DNA from: Bordetella parapertussis
Lineage (GTDB): Bacteria; Pseudomonadota; Gammaproteobacteria; Burkholderiales; SG8-39
Assembly: GCA_945862265.1 (NCBI GenBank)
Contig: CAMAXP010000002.1
Coordinates: forward strand, 32,204-96,203
Length of the DNA: 64,000 nt
Direction: 5' to 3'
Of this stretch, positions 1 through 9,513 are shown piece after piece (positions within the stretch are counted from its first letter, which is position 1; each line of letters opens with the position of its first letter). The position numbers and the translations under genes were made by a program. The notes under the pieces are model-generated. The model searched no databases. It was not told the DNA's origin and saw only the letters and a list, made by a program, of their open reading frames with translations.

Positions 1-113
1 CCTTCGAGCCCGGGCGCGACAAGCACCTCGCCCTGGCGCGGCTGTTTGAAAAGCTGGGCAAGCCTGCCGAGGCGAGCCGGCATTTCCGCATGGCTGCGGA
101 AGCCGAGAACTAG
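1..113 (+). CDS. C-terminal end of a TPR-like protein (partial)
   Basis: The window opens inside a plus-strand gene. The frame starting at base 3 is open and ends at TAG 111-113, giving 36 residues ([18 protein letters not shown] and on to EAEN). The spacing of Ala, Leu, Gly and Pro ([18 protein letters not shown]) fits one tetratricopeptide helix pair. Its stop codon overlaps the stop of the convergent hemF gene through a shared CTAG. The protein's function cannot be read from this tail. Confidence 0.6.
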   Translation, partial: FEPGRDKHLALARLFEKLGKPAEASRHFRMAAEAEN

Positions 114-1006
114 GCCCAGTCTTTGGGAACCAGGAAGTCCGTATAGAGACCGGCTTCCGGCGACCCCGCTTCCGGGGTCCAGTCGTACTGCCAGCGCACC
201 ACCGGGGGCATCGACATCAGGATCGACTCGGTGCGCCCGCCCGACTGCAGGCCGAACAGCGTCCCCCGGTCCCACACCAGGTTGAACTCCACGTAGCGGC
301 CGCGCCGATACGCCTGGAAGCTGCGTTCGCGCTCGGAATAGGCCATGTCTTTGCGTTTTTTGAGGATCGGCAGGTAGGCCGTAAGGAAGTGGTCGCCGAC
401 ACTGCGCATCATCGCAAAGGAGGCATCGAACCCGCCTTCCGCGTAGTCGTCGAAGAAGATGCCGCCGACGCCGCGGGGTTCCTTCCTGTGCTTCAGGTAG
501 AAGTACTCGTCGCACCACTTCTTGAAGCGCGGGTGCAACGGCTCGCCGAACGGCGTAAGCGCGGTCTTGCAGGTCGCGTGGAAATGCCGGGCGTCTTCCT
601 CGAACCCGTAGTAGGGCGTGAGATCCATCCCGCCACCGAACCACCAGACCGGATCCTCGCCGGGCTTCAGCGCGACGAAGCAGCGCACGTTCATGTGCAC
701 GGTCGGGCAATAGGGATTGCGCGGATGCAGCACGAGCGAAACGCCCATGGCGTCAAAGCTGCGCCCGGCAAGTTCCGGCCGGCTGCCCGAGGCCGATGGG
801 GGAAGCTTCGGCCCCTGCACGCGCGAGAACCCCACGCCTGCGCGCTCGAATACGCCGCCCTCCTCGATGATGCGGGTGAGTCCGCCCCCGCCCTCGGGGC
901 GCGACCAGCGGTCGGCGCGGAAGGAGCCGCCGTCGATGGCTTCGAGCCCGGAGACGATGCGCGCCTGCAGGCCGGTGAGGTAGGCGCTGACGGCTTCGGT
1001 ATCCAC
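110..1006 (-). CDS. hemF: Oxygen-dependent coproporphyrinogen-III oxidase
   Basis: HemF oxidatively decarboxylates coproporphyrinogen III to protoporphyrinogen IX in haem synthesis, using O2, in the cytoplasm. The 298-residue product matches the usual length (about 300). Family motifs are in order: [12 protein letters not shown] at 97-108, [10 protein letters not shown] at 124-133, FFDDY at 184-188, and the substrate-binding segment [12 protein letters not shown] from 241 followed by GGRTES. It is the last gene of a minus-strand run behind purD with a 4-base gap. The aerobic enzyme rather than HemN points to growth with oxygen. Confidence 0.97.
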   Translation of the reverse strand: MDTEAVSAYLTGLQARIVSGLEAIDGGSFRADRWSRPEGGGGLTRIIEEGGVFERAGVGFSRVQGPKLPPSASGSRPELAGRSFDAMGVSLVLHPRNPYCPTVHMNVRCFVALKPGEDPVWWFGGGMDLTPYYGFEEDARHFHATCKTALTPFGEPLHPRFKKWCDEYFYLKHRKEPRGVGGIFFDDYAEGGFDASFAMMRSVGDHFLTAYLPILKKRKDMAYSERERSFQAYRRGRYVEFNLVWDRGTLFGLQSGGRTESILMSMPPVVRWQYDWTPEAGSPEAGLYTDFLVPKDWA

Positions 1007-1010
1007 AGGC

Positions 1011-2279
1011 CTACTTCCTGATGGCGCGATGGCCGATGTCGCGGCGGAACTGCATGCCGGAAAAGTGGATGGGCTCCAGTGCCTCGTAGGCGCGCTTCTG
1101 CGCCATCTTCACGCTGTCGCCAAGAGCGGTGACGCAGAGCACGCGCCCGCCGTTGGTCGTGACGGCCTTGTCCTCGAGTCGCGTGCCTGCGTGGAACACG
1201 TGCGTTTCGTCGGTGGATTTCGGCAGGCCCTCGATGGCGTCGCCCTTTTTCGGGTCTTCCGGATACCCGCCGGCGGCCATCACGATGCCCAGCGCGCAGC
1301 GCCGGTCCCATTCGGCCTCGACCTTGTCGAGCGTGCCCGCGATCGCATGCTCCACGAGCTCGAGCAGGTCGGACTTCAGGCGCAGGATGATGGGTTGCGT
1401 TTCCGGATCGCCCATGCGGCAATTGAATTCGAGGGTCTTCGCGTTGCCGGCCTTGTCGATCATCAGGCCGGCGTAGAGGAACCCGGTGTACGGCAGGCCG
1501 TCCTTGGCCATTCCGGCCATCGTCGGCAGGATGATCTCGCGCATCACGCGCGCATGGACCTTCGGCGTGACGACCGGCGCAGGCGAATACGCGCCCATGC
1601 CGCCGGTGTTGGGGCCCTGGTCGCCGTCCTTCAGCCGCTTGTGGTCCTGGCTGGTGGCGAGCGCCAGCACATGCGCCCCGTCGCACATCACGATGAAGCT
1701 CGCTTCCTCGCCTTCGAGGCATTCCTCGATGACGACGCGAGCGCCCGCTTCGCCGAAGGCCTTGCCGCCGAGCATCATGTCGACCGCGGCCTTGGCTTCC
1801 TCCACCGAGGTTGCGACGACCACGCCCTTGCCGGCAGCGAGGCCGTCGGCCTTGACCACGATCGGGGCGCCCTGCGCATCGATGTACTGCTTTGCCAGCA
1901 CGGGGTCGGTGAACGTGGCGTAGCGCGCCGTGGGGATCGAATGGCGCACCATGAACTGCTTGGCGAAGTCCTTCGAGGCTTCCAGCTGCGCGGCGGCCTG
2001 CGTGGGGCCGAAGATCTTCAGGCCCCGCGAGCGGAATTCGTCGACGATGCCGGCAGCCAGAGGCGCTTCCGGGCCGACGACCGTCAGGTAGACGCCTTCG
2101 CGCTCGGCGAAGGCTGCGAGCGAGCGGATGTCGGTGAGCGGGACATTCTCGAGGCCCGGTTCCGTGGCGGTGCCGCCGTTGCCGGGGGCGACATAGACCT
2201 TCTGCACCCGCGGGCTGTGGGTCAGCTTCCATGCGAGCGCGTGTTCCCGTCCGCCCGAGCCTACGACGAGAATTTTCAT
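1011..2279 (-). CDS. purD: Phosphoribosylamine-glycine ligase
   Basis: PurD (GAR synthetase) joins phosphoribosylamine and glycine with ATP, the second step of purine synthesis. The 422-residue protein starts with the N-domain signature [13 protein letters not shown] (residues 7-19), has the ATP-grasp region around [11 protein letters not shown], and the metal-binding segment [11 protein letters not shown] that defines the family. Its ATG is separated from the purH stop by one base, so the two are surely cotranscribed and probably translationally coupled. Confidence 0.97.
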   Translation of the reverse strand: MKILVVGSGGREHALAWKLTHSPRVQKVYVAPGNGGTATEPGLENVPLTDIRSLAAFAEREGVYLTVVGPEAPLAAGIVDEFRSRGLKIFGPTQAAAQLEASKDFAKQFMVRHSIPTARYATFTDPVLAKQYIDAQGAPIVVKADGLAAGKGVVVATSVEEAKAAVDMMLGGKAFGEAGARVVIEECLEGEEASFIVMCDGAHVLALATSQDHKRLKDGDQGPNTGGMGAYSPAPVVTPKVHARVMREIILPTMAGMAKDGLPYTGFLYAGLMIDKAGNAKTLEFNCRMGDPETQPIILRLKSDLLELVEHAIAGTLDKVEAEWDRRCALGIVMAAGGYPEDPKKGDAIEGLPKSTDETHVFHAGTRLEDKAVTTNGGRVLCVTALGDSVKMAQKRAYEALEPIHFSGMQFRRDIGHRAIRK

Positions 2280-2280
2280 G

Positions 2281-3840
2281 TCAGTGCCGGAAGTGCCGGG
2301 TGCCGGTGAGGACCATGGCGATGCCGCGTTCGTCCGCCGCGCCGATCACCTCGTCGTCGCGCACGCTGCCGCCGGGCTGGATGACCGCGACCGCCCCCGC
2401 ATCGATGACCACGTCGAGGCCGTCCCTGAACGGGAAGAATGCGTCGGAGGCCGCGCAGCTGCCGGCAAGCACCAGTTTGGCGTTCTTGGCCTTGATCGAC
2501 GCGATGCGCGCGCTGTCCACGCGGCTCATCTGGCCGGCGCCGACGCCGAGCGTCATCGAGTCCTTGCAGAACACGATCGCATTGGACTTCACGAACTTGG
2601 CCACGCGCCAGGCGAACATCAGGTCGCGCATCTGCGCCTCGGTCGGCGCCTTCTTCGTCACGACCTTGAGCTCAGAGGGAACCACGTTTTTCGAGTCGGG
2701 ACTTTGCACCAGCAGCCCGCCGCCGATGCGCTTGAAATCGTAATTCATCGACGCGTGCGCTATCGGGACCTCGAGCACGCGCAGGTTGGCCTTGGCCGAG
2801 AAGGCCTGTTTCGCCTCCGGTTCCACGCGCGGCGCAATGATCACTTCGGCGAACTGCTTGCCGACTTCCTCCGCGGTGGCGCGGTCGATGGCGCGGTTGA
2901 AGGCGATGATGCCGCCGAACGCCGAGGTCGGGTCGGTCGAGAACGCCTTGCTGTACGCCGAAAGCAGCGTGTCCCCGATCGCCACGCCGCAGGGATTCGC
3001 GTGCTTGATGATCACGCAGGCCGGTTCGGAAAAGCTCTTTACGCATTCCCACGCGGCATCGGCGTCGGCGATGTTGTTGTAGGAGAGTTCCTTGCCCTGC
3101 AACTGGCGGTAGCGCGCGAGTCCGCCTTCGAGCGGCTTGTTGTCGCGGTAGAACGCCGCGGACTGGTGCGGGTTTTCGCCGTAGCGCAGGTCCTGCAACT
3201 TCGAAAACTGCAGGTTGAGGACATCCGGGTAGGGTTTGCGGGCGTCCTGCTCGTCGAGCGAGAACAGGTAATTGGCAATTGCGCCGTCATAGGCGGCGGT
3301 ATGCGCGAACACCTTTTTCGCAAGGGCGAAGCGGGTCGCTGCGGCGACCGTGCCCGTGGCGCGCAGTTCCTCGAGCACCTGCCCGTAATCCGCCGGGTCG
3401 ACGACCACTGCGACGCTGCCGTAGTTCTTGGCGGCTGCGCGGATCATCGCGGGACCGCCGATGTCGATGTTCTCCACCGCATCTTCGAGGCGGCAGTCCG
3501 GGTCGGCCACCGTGGCCTGGAACGGGTACAGGTTCACGACGACCAGGTCGATCGGGTCGATGCCGGCCCCGCGGATCGCGGACATGTGCTCGCGCGATTC
3601 GCGGCGGGCGAGGATGCCGCCGTGGATCTTCGGGTGCAGCGTCTTCACCCGGCCGTCAAGCATTTCTGGAAAGCCCGTATGGGCGGAAACCTCGGTGACG
3701 GGGATGCCCGCTTTCTCGAGCAGCTTGGCGGTGCCTCCTGTCGAGAGGATCCCGATGCCCATTGCGGCAAGCGCCTGGGCAAACTCGACGATGCCGGTCT
3801 TGTCGGAAACGCTGATCAGCGCCTGGCGGAATGTGTTCAT
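2281..3840 (-). CDS. purH: Bifunctional AICAR formyltransferase / IMP cyclohydrolase
   Basis: PurH carries out the last two steps of IMP synthesis: formylation of AICAR, then ring closure. The 519 residues contain an N-terminal MGS-like cyclohydrolase domain ([14 protein letters not shown] near residue 8, with [13 protein letters not shown] after it) and a C-terminal transformylase domain with the catalytic Lys-His pair in [15 protein letters not shown] and the tail segment [14 protein letters not shown]. It lies between fis and purD in a single minus-strand operon. Confidence 0.97.
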   Translation of the reverse strand: MNTFRQALISVSDKTGIVEFAQALAAMGIGILSTGGTAKLLEKAGIPVTEVSAHTGFPEMLDGRVKTLHPKIHGGILARRESREHMSAIRGAGIDPIDLVVVNLYPFQATVADPDCRLEDAVENIDIGGPAMIRAAAKNYGSVAVVVDPADYGQVLEELRATGTVAAATRFALAKKVFAHTAAYDGAIANYLFSLDEQDARKPYPDVLNLQFSKLQDLRYGENPHQSAAFYRDNKPLEGGLARYRQLQGKELSYNNIADADAAWECVKSFSEPACVIIKHANPCGVAIGDTLLSAYSKAFSTDPTSAFGGIIAFNRAIDRATAEEVGKQFAEVIIAPRVEPEAKQAFSAKANLRVLEVPIAHASMNYDFKRIGGGLLVQSPDSKNVVPSELKVVTKKAPTEAQMRDLMFAWRVAKFVKSNAIVFCKDSMTLGVGAGQMSRVDSARIASIKAKNAKLVLAGSCAASDAFFPFRDGLDVVIDAGAVAVIQPGGSVRDDEVIGAADERGIAMVLTGTRHFRH

Positions 3841-3870
3841 AGGGGTGGCGCGGTCGGTTGCGGGCCCGTT

Positions 3871-4110
3871 TCAGCCCTTGATGCGCAGCACCTGCATCTT
3901 CTTGCGCAGCGTATTGCGGTCGATGCCGAGCATGATCGCGGCCTGGGTCAGGTTGCCTTCGGCCTGCCCGAGGACGAGCTCGATCATGGGTTTTTCCACG
4001 TTCTTCAGCACCATGTCGTAAATGGAAGTCGGCTTCTCGCCGTCCATGTCCTTGAAGTAGCGCTCAAGCGAGCGCTTCACTGCATCCTGGAGTTCGTTGT
4101 TGCGGCTCAT
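3871..4110 (-). CDS. fis: Fis-family nucleoid/DNA-binding protein
   Basis: This is a 79-residue protein with a C-terminal helix-turn-helix (GNLTQAAIMLGIDRNTLRKK, about 52-71), the hallmark of Fis, a nucleoid protein that bends DNA and activates stable-RNA promoters in enterics. The ATG at 4108-4110 was chosen because it overlaps the dusB stop (ATGA) and gives a Fis of normal size; a longer open frame upstream is only the dusB complement frame. The dusB-fis pairing is the classical arrangement. Here it is followed by purH about 30 bases on. Confidence 0.94.
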   Translation of the reverse strand: MSRNNELQDAVKRSLERYFKDMDGEKPTSIYDMVLKNVEKPMIELVLGQAEGNLTQAAIMLGIDRNTLRKKMQVLRIKG

Positions 4111-5144
4111 GCTGCGAGTTTCTCCCTGAGATCCATCGTCCCCGGGTCGCGACCCAGGTACTGCAGTCGCTCGCCTGTGTCGGCGAGTCGGTCGAAATAG
4201 GCGTCCACGGCCGCGAGTTGCTCGTCCGCGGACTCGATCCGGTTCATGTCCCGGCGGAAGGCTTCGCCACCGGGGAGTTCGTTGACATACCAGCCGATAT
4301 GCTTTCGCGCCACGCGCACACCGTGCTCGGGCCCGTAGAAACCGTACAGTCCCTGCAGGTGCTCCGCGAGCACCGCGCTGATCTCGCTGATGCGCGGCGC
4401 CGCCATGTGCGTGCCGGTGGCAAGGAAGTGTTCGATCTCGCGGAAAATCCACGGCCGCCCCTGCGCGGCACGGCCGATCATCACCCCGTCGGCGCCCGTG
4501 CGGCGCAATACCCTGTGAGCATCCTCGGGGGAGAGAATGTCACCATTGGCAATGACCGGGATGCCGACGCCGGCCTTCACTTCGGCAATCGTTGCGTACT
4601 CGACCGGCCCGGAGAACTTGCAGGCCCGGGTGCGACCATGCACGGCCAGCAACCGGATGCCTGCCGCTTCAGCGATGCGCGCGACGCGTACTGCGTTTTT
4701 TGCCCCGGGGTGCGGGCCGGTGCGGATCTTCAGCGTGACCGGGACATCCACCGCCCGGACCACTGCGTCGAGGATCGCGGTGACGAGGGGTTCGTTGCTG
4801 AGCAATGCCGACCCGGCGGCGACGTTGCAGACCTTCTTCGCGGGGCAGCCCATGTTGATGTCGATGATCTGCGCGCCGAGGCCGACGTTGTAGCGCGCGG
4901 CTTCCGCCATCGCCAGCGGGTCGGACCCTGCGATCTGCACGGAGATCGGATCGACTTCCCCGGCATGGTCGGTGCGCAGGCGCGATTTGCGTGTTTCGCG
5001 CAGTTCCGGCTTCGACGACACCATTTCAGAAACGGCAAGGCCGGCGCCGAAGCGCTTGCACAGTTGGCGGAAAGGCCTGTCCGTGACACCGGCCATCGGC
5101 GCGACGAACAAGGCATTGCGCAATAGGTATGCGCCAAGCTGCAT
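4107..5144 (-). CDS. dusB: tRNA-dihydrouridine synthase B
   Basis: DusB is an FMN-dependent reductase that makes dihydrouridine in the tRNA D-loop. The 345 residues form a TIM barrel beginning VAPMAGVTDRPFR (14-26), with the catalytic cysteine in NMGCPAKKV (Cys100) and the FMN-phosphate segment GADGVMIGRAAQG. It is the first gene of dusB-fis-purH-purD-hemF. The 172 bases between it and ubiH must hold the operon promoter, but I see no convincing -35/-10 pair there. Confidence 0.95.
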   Translation of the reverse strand: MQLGAYLLRNALFVAPMAGVTDRPFRQLCKRFGAGLAVSEMVSSKPELRETRKSRLRTDHAGEVDPISVQIAGSDPLAMAEAARYNVGLGAQIIDINMGCPAKKVCNVAAGSALLSNEPLVTAILDAVVRAVDVPVTLKIRTGPHPGAKNAVRVARIAEAAGIRLLAVHGRTRACKFSGPVEYATIAEVKAGVGIPVIANGDILSPEDAHRVLRRTGADGVMIGRAAQGRPWIFREIEHFLATGTHMAAPRISEISAVLAEHLQGLYGFYGPEHGVRVARKHIGWYVNELPGGEAFRRDMNRIESADEQLAAVDAYFDRLADTGERLQYLGRDPGTMDLREKLAA

Positions 5145-5316
5145 CGGTGGGTTCGGAGAGTGGAATGCGAAGGGAAGCGCATTCTATACGCTCCCGTGCC
5201 AAAAAAATCGCGCCGCGGACATTTGTATCGTTGCAGCAACATCGCAACGCACCAAACAAGTGAGCCCCCCCCGGATTGCCCGCGCCATGCGGACTGGCGC
5301 ACGCGCGCAAAGCGTG

Positions 5317-6390
5317 CTACCAGGCGGCTGCGCCGTAGACCATGCGGCGGGCAAACGCCTTGCGCGCTGGCGGAAACATATCGAGTGCCGTGAGGGCCGC
5401 GCCGCGGAACGCAGCCGCGAGCGGGTCGCGACGCACATAGAGTGTTGCGAGAAGGTCGGTGGTACGGATGGTCGCCTGGGCATCTGCGCGTCGAGCGCGA
5501 TGGTAACGCTCGGCGAAGGCCGCCGACCCCAGTTCGCCGGCAGGCACTTCGCGCATCAATCGCGCGAGGCCCCACGCGTCGCGAAGGCCCAGGTTCAGTC
5601 CCTGCCCGGCCACGGGGTGCAATGTTTGTGCGGCGTTGCCGATGCGCAATTCCCCAACCTGGGCGACGGCAGGGCTGTAGCGCAGCGCGAGGGGGAACGA
5701 TGCACGCGGGCCGGAAAGCCGCAGTCGTCCTGCCCGCAGGCCGAACGCCAGCTGAAGATCCGCGACGAATCGCGCGTCATTGGCATCCATGCTTTCCGCA
5801 GCTCGTCCGGCCGTCCGGCTCCATACGACGCCGTAACCCTTTCTGAGGGGCAGCAGCGCCAGCGGTCCTTCAGCGGTGAAGCGTTCCCACGCAGTGTGGG
5901 GGACCGGTCGATCGCTCTCGACACAGGTCACGATCGCCGTGTGGTGATAGTCCTTCTCGACTGCGCCGGGACCCGGGTTGCCCTCGGCATGCACCGTCAG
6001 GCGCGCAGGGGGCGCGACCTCCGTGGACACGAGGGCTTCGGCGCCAGCGCAGGCGGCAAGGTGCCTGGCGATTTCGGCGTATCCGGCCACATAGCCCAGT
6101 GCCGGCAGGCCGAGATCGTCGCGCGAAATCCGGGTGCGGCCGAACGCGCCCGACTGGGAGACGTGGATCTGCTCGATCGCTGTGGTTGCCAGGCCTTCCC
6201 ACGCGCCGATGCGCTCGAGCATCAACCGGCTCGCATGCGAAAGCGCAATAGGGCGTACTGCCTGCGAAGCGCCGTCGCGAGTGCGCCCGACGAGCGCGAT
6301 CCGCAGGCCCGAGCCACGCAACGCTAGCGCGAGCGCGCACCCTGCGGGGCCCGCGCCGAGGATCGCCACATCGAACTCGGGTTCACGCAT
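5317..6390 (-). CDS. ubiH: 2-octaprenyl-6-methoxyphenol hydroxylase (UbiH)
   Basis: This is an FAD-dependent monooxygenase of the UbiH/UbiF/COQ6 family that hydroxylates the ubiquinone ring. The 357 residues show the dinucleotide-binding GAGPAG (12-17) and the second FAD motif as GNAAQTLHPVAGQG (251-264). The GN instead of GD in that motif, and the following LNLGLRD, match what I recall of E. coli UbiH, so I favour the C1 hydroxylase. It ends the amgK-murU-pepP-ubiH operon and overlaps pepP by 8 bases. Confidence 0.85.
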   Translation of the reverse strand: MREPEFDVAILGAGPAGCALALALRGSGLRIALVGRTRDGASQAVRPIALSHASRLMLERIGAWEGLATTAIEQIHVSQSGAFGRTRISRDDLGLPALGYVAGYAEIARHLAACAGAEALVSTEVAPPARLTVHAEGNPGPGAVEKDYHHTAIVTCVESDRPVPHTAWERFTAEGPLALLPLRKGYGVVWSRTAGRAAESMDANDARFVADLQLAFGLRAGRLRLSGPRASFPLALRYSPAVAQVGELRIGNAAQTLHPVAGQGLNLGLRDAWGLARLMREVPAGELGSAAFAERYHRARRADAQATIRTTDLLATLYVRRDPLAAAFRGAALTALDMFPPARKAFARRMVYGAAAW

Positions 6391-7699
6391 CGCGCATCAG
6401 CGCTTCGATATCGGCGATCGACTTCGGCGTTTCGTGGGTGAGGATTTCGCAGCCGGAGGCTGTCACCAGTACGTCGTCCTCGATCCGGATGCCGATGTTG
6501 GCAAAATGCTCCGGCACGCCTTCGCCGGGGCGCACGTAGAGGCCCGGCTCCACCGTAAGGGTCATCCCCGGAACCAGGGGGCGCCATGCACCGGCCACCT
6601 TGTAGTCGCCCGCATCGTGGACATCGAGGCCGAGCCAGTGGCCCGTGCGGTGCATGTAGTAGCGACGGTAGGTTTCCTTTTCGAGCACTTCGTCCAGGGT
6701 GCCGGCCAGGAGCTTGAGGTCGAGCATTCCCTGCGCGAGCACGCGGACGGCTGCGTCGTGCGGCTCGTTCCATCCCTTGCCGGCCCGGGTTTCGGCGATC
6801 GCGGCCGATTGTGCGGACAGCACCAGCTCGTACAGCGCGCGCTGGGGCCCGGAAAAGCGGCCGTTCACCGGGAACGTGCGCGTAATGTCGGATGCGTATC
6901 CGTCGAGTTCGCAGCCCGCGTCGATCAGCAGCAGGTCCCCGTCGGACATGCGCGCGTCGTTGCCCACGTAATGGAGCACGCAGGCATTCGCCCCGGACGC
7001 GACGATCGACGTATAGGCCGGGAATTGCGACCCGCCGCTGCGGAAGGCGTACAGCAACTCGGCTTCGATTTCGTATTCGAATCGGTCGGGCTTGGTTGCT
7101 TGCATGGCACGGCGGTGCGCGACAGCGGAAATGCCCGCGGCGCGACGCATCGTCGCAAGCTCGGCGGCATCCTTCACGAGCCGCATTTCGTCGAGCGGCA
7201 CGCGCAGGTCACCGATGCTTGCCGGCGCGGCGATGCCGAGGCGCACTTTTTCACGCACTGCATTCATCCAGCCCATCACGCGCGCATCCCAGGCCGCATC
7301 CGCGCCCGGCGCGTAGTGGAGCATCGGCTGGTTGGCGAGCAGTTCCGGCATCTTCTCGTCCAGCAGCGAGACGGGGTAGGCCTCGTCAAACCCGAACCGG
7401 GCACGCGCGCCGTCCGGGCCATGGCGGAAGCCGTCCCAGATCTCGCGCTCTTCGTTTTTCTCGCGGCAAAACAGGATCGAGCGGGGGGCGTCGCCGCCCA
7501 CGAGCACGAGCACCGACTCGGGTTCGGTGAAGCCGGTCAGGTAATGGAAGTAGCTGTCGAAACGGAACGGGTAGTGGGCATCGCGGTTGCGGATTTTCTC
7601 GGAGGCGGTCGGGACGACCGCAATCCCCTCGCGCATCACACGGGCGAGCCGTTGCCGGCGATCGGCGAATACACCAGTTGTTGCCACTGAATCGTTCAT
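6383..7699 (-). CDS. pepP: Xaa-Pro aminopeptidase P
   Basis: PepP removes the N-terminal residue before proline from peptides (M24 pita-bread metallopeptidase, two Mn ions). The ATG at 7697-7699 gives 438 residues, close to the E. coli enzyme (441), and overlaps the murU stop (ATGA). The metal ligands appear in order: the Asp pair in LLIDAGCELDGYASDITRTF, His in HRTGHWLGLDVHD, Glu in TLTVEPGLYV and Glu in GIRIEDDVLV. The open frame continues far upstream but only as a shadow of murU and amgK. The pepP-ubiH pairing is widely conserved in proteobacteria. Confidence 0.96.
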   Translation of the reverse strand: MNDSVATTGVFADRRQRLARVMREGIAVVPTASEKIRNRDAHYPFRFDSYFHYLTGFTEPESVLVLVGGDAPRSILFCREKNEEREIWDGFRHGPDGARARFGFDEAYPVSLLDEKMPELLANQPMLHYAPGADAAWDARVMGWMNAVREKVRLGIAAPASIGDLRVPLDEMRLVKDAAELATMRRAAGISAVAHRRAMQATKPDRFEYEIEAELLYAFRSGGSQFPAYTSIVASGANACVLHYVGNDARMSDGDLLLIDAGCELDGYASDITRTFPVNGRFSGPQRALYELVLSAQSAAIAETRAGKGWNEPHDAAVRVLAQGMLDLKLLAGTLDEVLEKETYRRYYMHRTGHWLGLDVHDAGDYKVAGAWRPLVPGMTLTVEPGLYVRPGEGVPEHFANIGIRIEDDVLVTASGCEILTHETPKSIADIEALMRDA

Positions 7700-8376
7700 G
7701 GACTTCCCGTTCGAGTGAATGCGCGGTTGAGTTCGGCCAGCCGTTCGGGGGTGCCGACATCGCTCCACAGGCCGGCATGCACTTCGCCGCCCAGCCTGCC
7801 GTCGGCCGCGGCCTTGCGGAGCAATGGCGCCAGCGGGGCCTTCGAGCCCGGCGCAACGCCGTCGACGATCGAAGGACGCAGCACAGCAAGGCCGGAGTAA
7901 GTGTATCGCGGGGCATCGTCGTTGCCGACCTTTCCGGCGTTCAGCGAAAAGTCGCCTTGCGGCCGGAAGTCCGGGTTGGGCACCAGCACGATGCGCCCAA
8001 GGAGCGGGCCGAGGTCGCACCCAGCGAGCGCGGCCAGGGGATGGTCGCAATGCACGTCTGCGTTCACGAGCAGGAACGGGTCTTCGCCCAGCAGCACGCG
8101 GGCTGTCGCAATTCCGCCGGCGGTTTCCAGCGGCGGGTCTTCGCGCGACCACGCAATCGACAGTCCCCAGCGCCGGCCGTCGCCCAGCGCATCCATGATC
8201 CGCCCGGCGAGGTGGGAGACATTGATCACCACTTCCCGGATCCCGGCGGCCGCGATCTTCTCGAGGTGCCATTCGACCAGAGGCTTGCCGCGCACTTCGA
8301 TGAGCGGTTTGGGCAGCGTGTCGGTCAGCGGGCGCATGCGCTCGCCGCGTCCGGCCGCCAGGATCATTGCCTTCAT
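7696..8376 (-). CDS. murU: N-acetylmuramate-1-phosphate uridylyltransferase (MurU)
   Basis: This sugar-1-phosphate nucleotidyltransferase of 226 residues starts with the family signature MILAAGRGERMRPLT and LPKPL, and has the NADVHCD metal site. Directly behind an AmgK-type kinase it is best read as MurU, which makes UDP-MurNAc from MurNAc-1-phosphate in cell-wall recycling and bypasses fosfomycin-sensitive MurA. The start overlaps the amgK stop (TGATG). Without the neighbour it could equally be called a generic GlmU/RfbA-like enzyme. Confidence 0.88.
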   Translation of the reverse strand: MKAMILAAGRGERMRPLTDTLPKPLIEVRGKPLVEWHLEKIAAAGIREVVINVSHLAGRIMDALGDGRRWGLSIAWSREDPPLETAGGIATARVLLGEDPFLLVNADVHCDHPLAALAGCDLGPLLGRIVLVPNPDFRPQGDFSLNAGKVGNDDAPRYTYSGLAVLRPSIVDGVAPGSKAPLAPLLRKAAADGRLGGEVHAGLWSDVGTPERLAELNRAFTRTGSP

Positions 8377-9392
8377 CAGAAGGTGTAGCCCGTAGTCGGG
8401 GTGCGCTCGTGCAAGCGGTCGAGGAGTTCGGCCAGCGGCCCCAGTTCTCGATAGCGCGCGCAGGCGCGCTGCAGGTAGTCCAGCACGAGCGGGATGTCGG
8501 CAAGGTAGCGTTCCTTGCCATCGCGGTGGGCGAGGCGGGCGAAGATGCCCGCCACCTTGAGGTGGCGCTGTACGCCCATCCACTCGAAGTCCCGGTAGAA
8601 GTCGGCGAAGTCCGCATGCACCGGCAGGCCGGCCTTGCGCGCACGCTCCCAGTAGCGCACGCACCAGTCGATCACCCGCGCCTCGTCCCAGCGGACATAG
8701 GCATCCTTCAGGAGCGATGCCAGGTCATAGGTGATCGGCCCGTACACCGCATCCTGGAAATCGATGACGCCCGGCATCGGGTCGCACACCATCAGGTTGC
8801 GCGAATGGTAGTCGCGGTGCACGTACACCATCGGCTGGGCCAGGTTGTTCGCCACGATGCGGTCAAAGGCGGTTGCGAGGACGAGCGCGTCCTTTTCCGG
8901 GAGCGCGACGGCGAGGTGCCGGGACAGATACCACTCCGGGAACAGGCCGAGTTCACGGCGCAGCAGCGCCTCGTCGTAAGGCGGCAGGTCGCCCGGGCGG
9001 CTCGCGGCCTGGATCGTGACCAGTGCCTCGATCGCCGACCCGTACAGCTCGGGCGCGGCACTGCCTGCGCTTGCGTTCAACCGCTCGAGGAAGGTGGTGC
9101 CGCCCAGGTCTTCGAGGAGCAGGAAGCCCTCTTCCAGGTTCTCGCCAAGCACTTGGGGAACGTGCGCGCCTGATGCGCCGAAAAGGCGCGCCACATGCAG
9201 GAACGGGCGGCAGTCCTCCTTGTCCGGCGGGGCGTCCATCGCGATCAGCGTGTCGCCGCCATCGGTCGGGGACACGCGGAAATATCGACGGAAACTGGCG
9301 TCGGCCGAAGCCGGCGCGAGCGTGAAAGCGCGTCCGGGCAGGCGCGTGGCGAGCCAGTCGTACAGTGCGATCAGGCGGGGGTCGGAAGTCAT
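8376..9392 (-). CDS. amgK: Anomeric MurNAc/GlcNAc kinase (AmgK)
   Basis: This 338-residue aminoglycoside-phosphotransferase-fold kinase phosphorylates recycled MurNAc or GlcNAc at the anomeric carbon. The catalytic loop is VHRDYHSRNLMV and the Mg-binding Asp is in GVIDFQDAVYGP. The nucleotide region FLLLEDLGGTTF is also present. It is the first gene of amgK-murU-pepP-ubiH and is divergent from lptD across 121 bases, an arrangement common in beta- and gammaproteobacteria. Together with anmK near the other end of the window it implies the AmgK/MurU salvage route. Confidence 0.9.
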   Translation of the reverse strand: MTSDPRLIALYDWLATRLPGRAFTLAPASADASFRRYFRVSPTDGGDTLIAMDAPPDKEDCRPFLHVARLFGASGAHVPQVLGENLEEGFLLLEDLGGTTFLERLNASAGSAAPELYGSAIEALVTIQAASRPGDLPPYDEALLRRELGLFPEWYLSRHLAVALPEKDALVLATAFDRIVANNLAQPMVYVHRDYHSRNLMVCDPMPGVIDFQDAVYGPITYDLASLLKDAYVRWDEARVIDWCVRYWERARKAGLPVHADFADFYRDFEWMGVQRHLKVAGIFARLAHRDGKERYLADIPLVLDYLQRACARYRELGPLAELLDRLHERTPTTGYTF

Positions 9393-9513
9393 CCTGGAAC
9401 CGGTGGGCGGGGAGGTGCAATCCAGCCTGGAAAAAGGGCGGCCGCGATTGCCTTATCCCGCGAATTGTGCGATTTTAGCAGCCCAAGATTTTCATCCCCG
9501 TTCAGCCCCCAAA

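Noticed and set aside
2278..4200. 640-codon open frame on the plus strand opposite purH
   Set aside because: Its residues are the typical Arg/Ala/Gly/His-rich translation of the antisense of a GC-rich gene; purH, fis and the dusB 3' end on the other strand have clear family motifs.
7700..8644. Upstream extension of the pepP frame
   Set aside because: It is the murU and amgK genes read in another frame; the ATGA overlap at 7696-7699 marks the real start.
9016..9513. Upstream extension of the lptD frame
   Set aside because: It overlaps amgK antisense, adds 166 hydrophilic residues before the signal peptide, and ATG 9514 gives a normal LptD.
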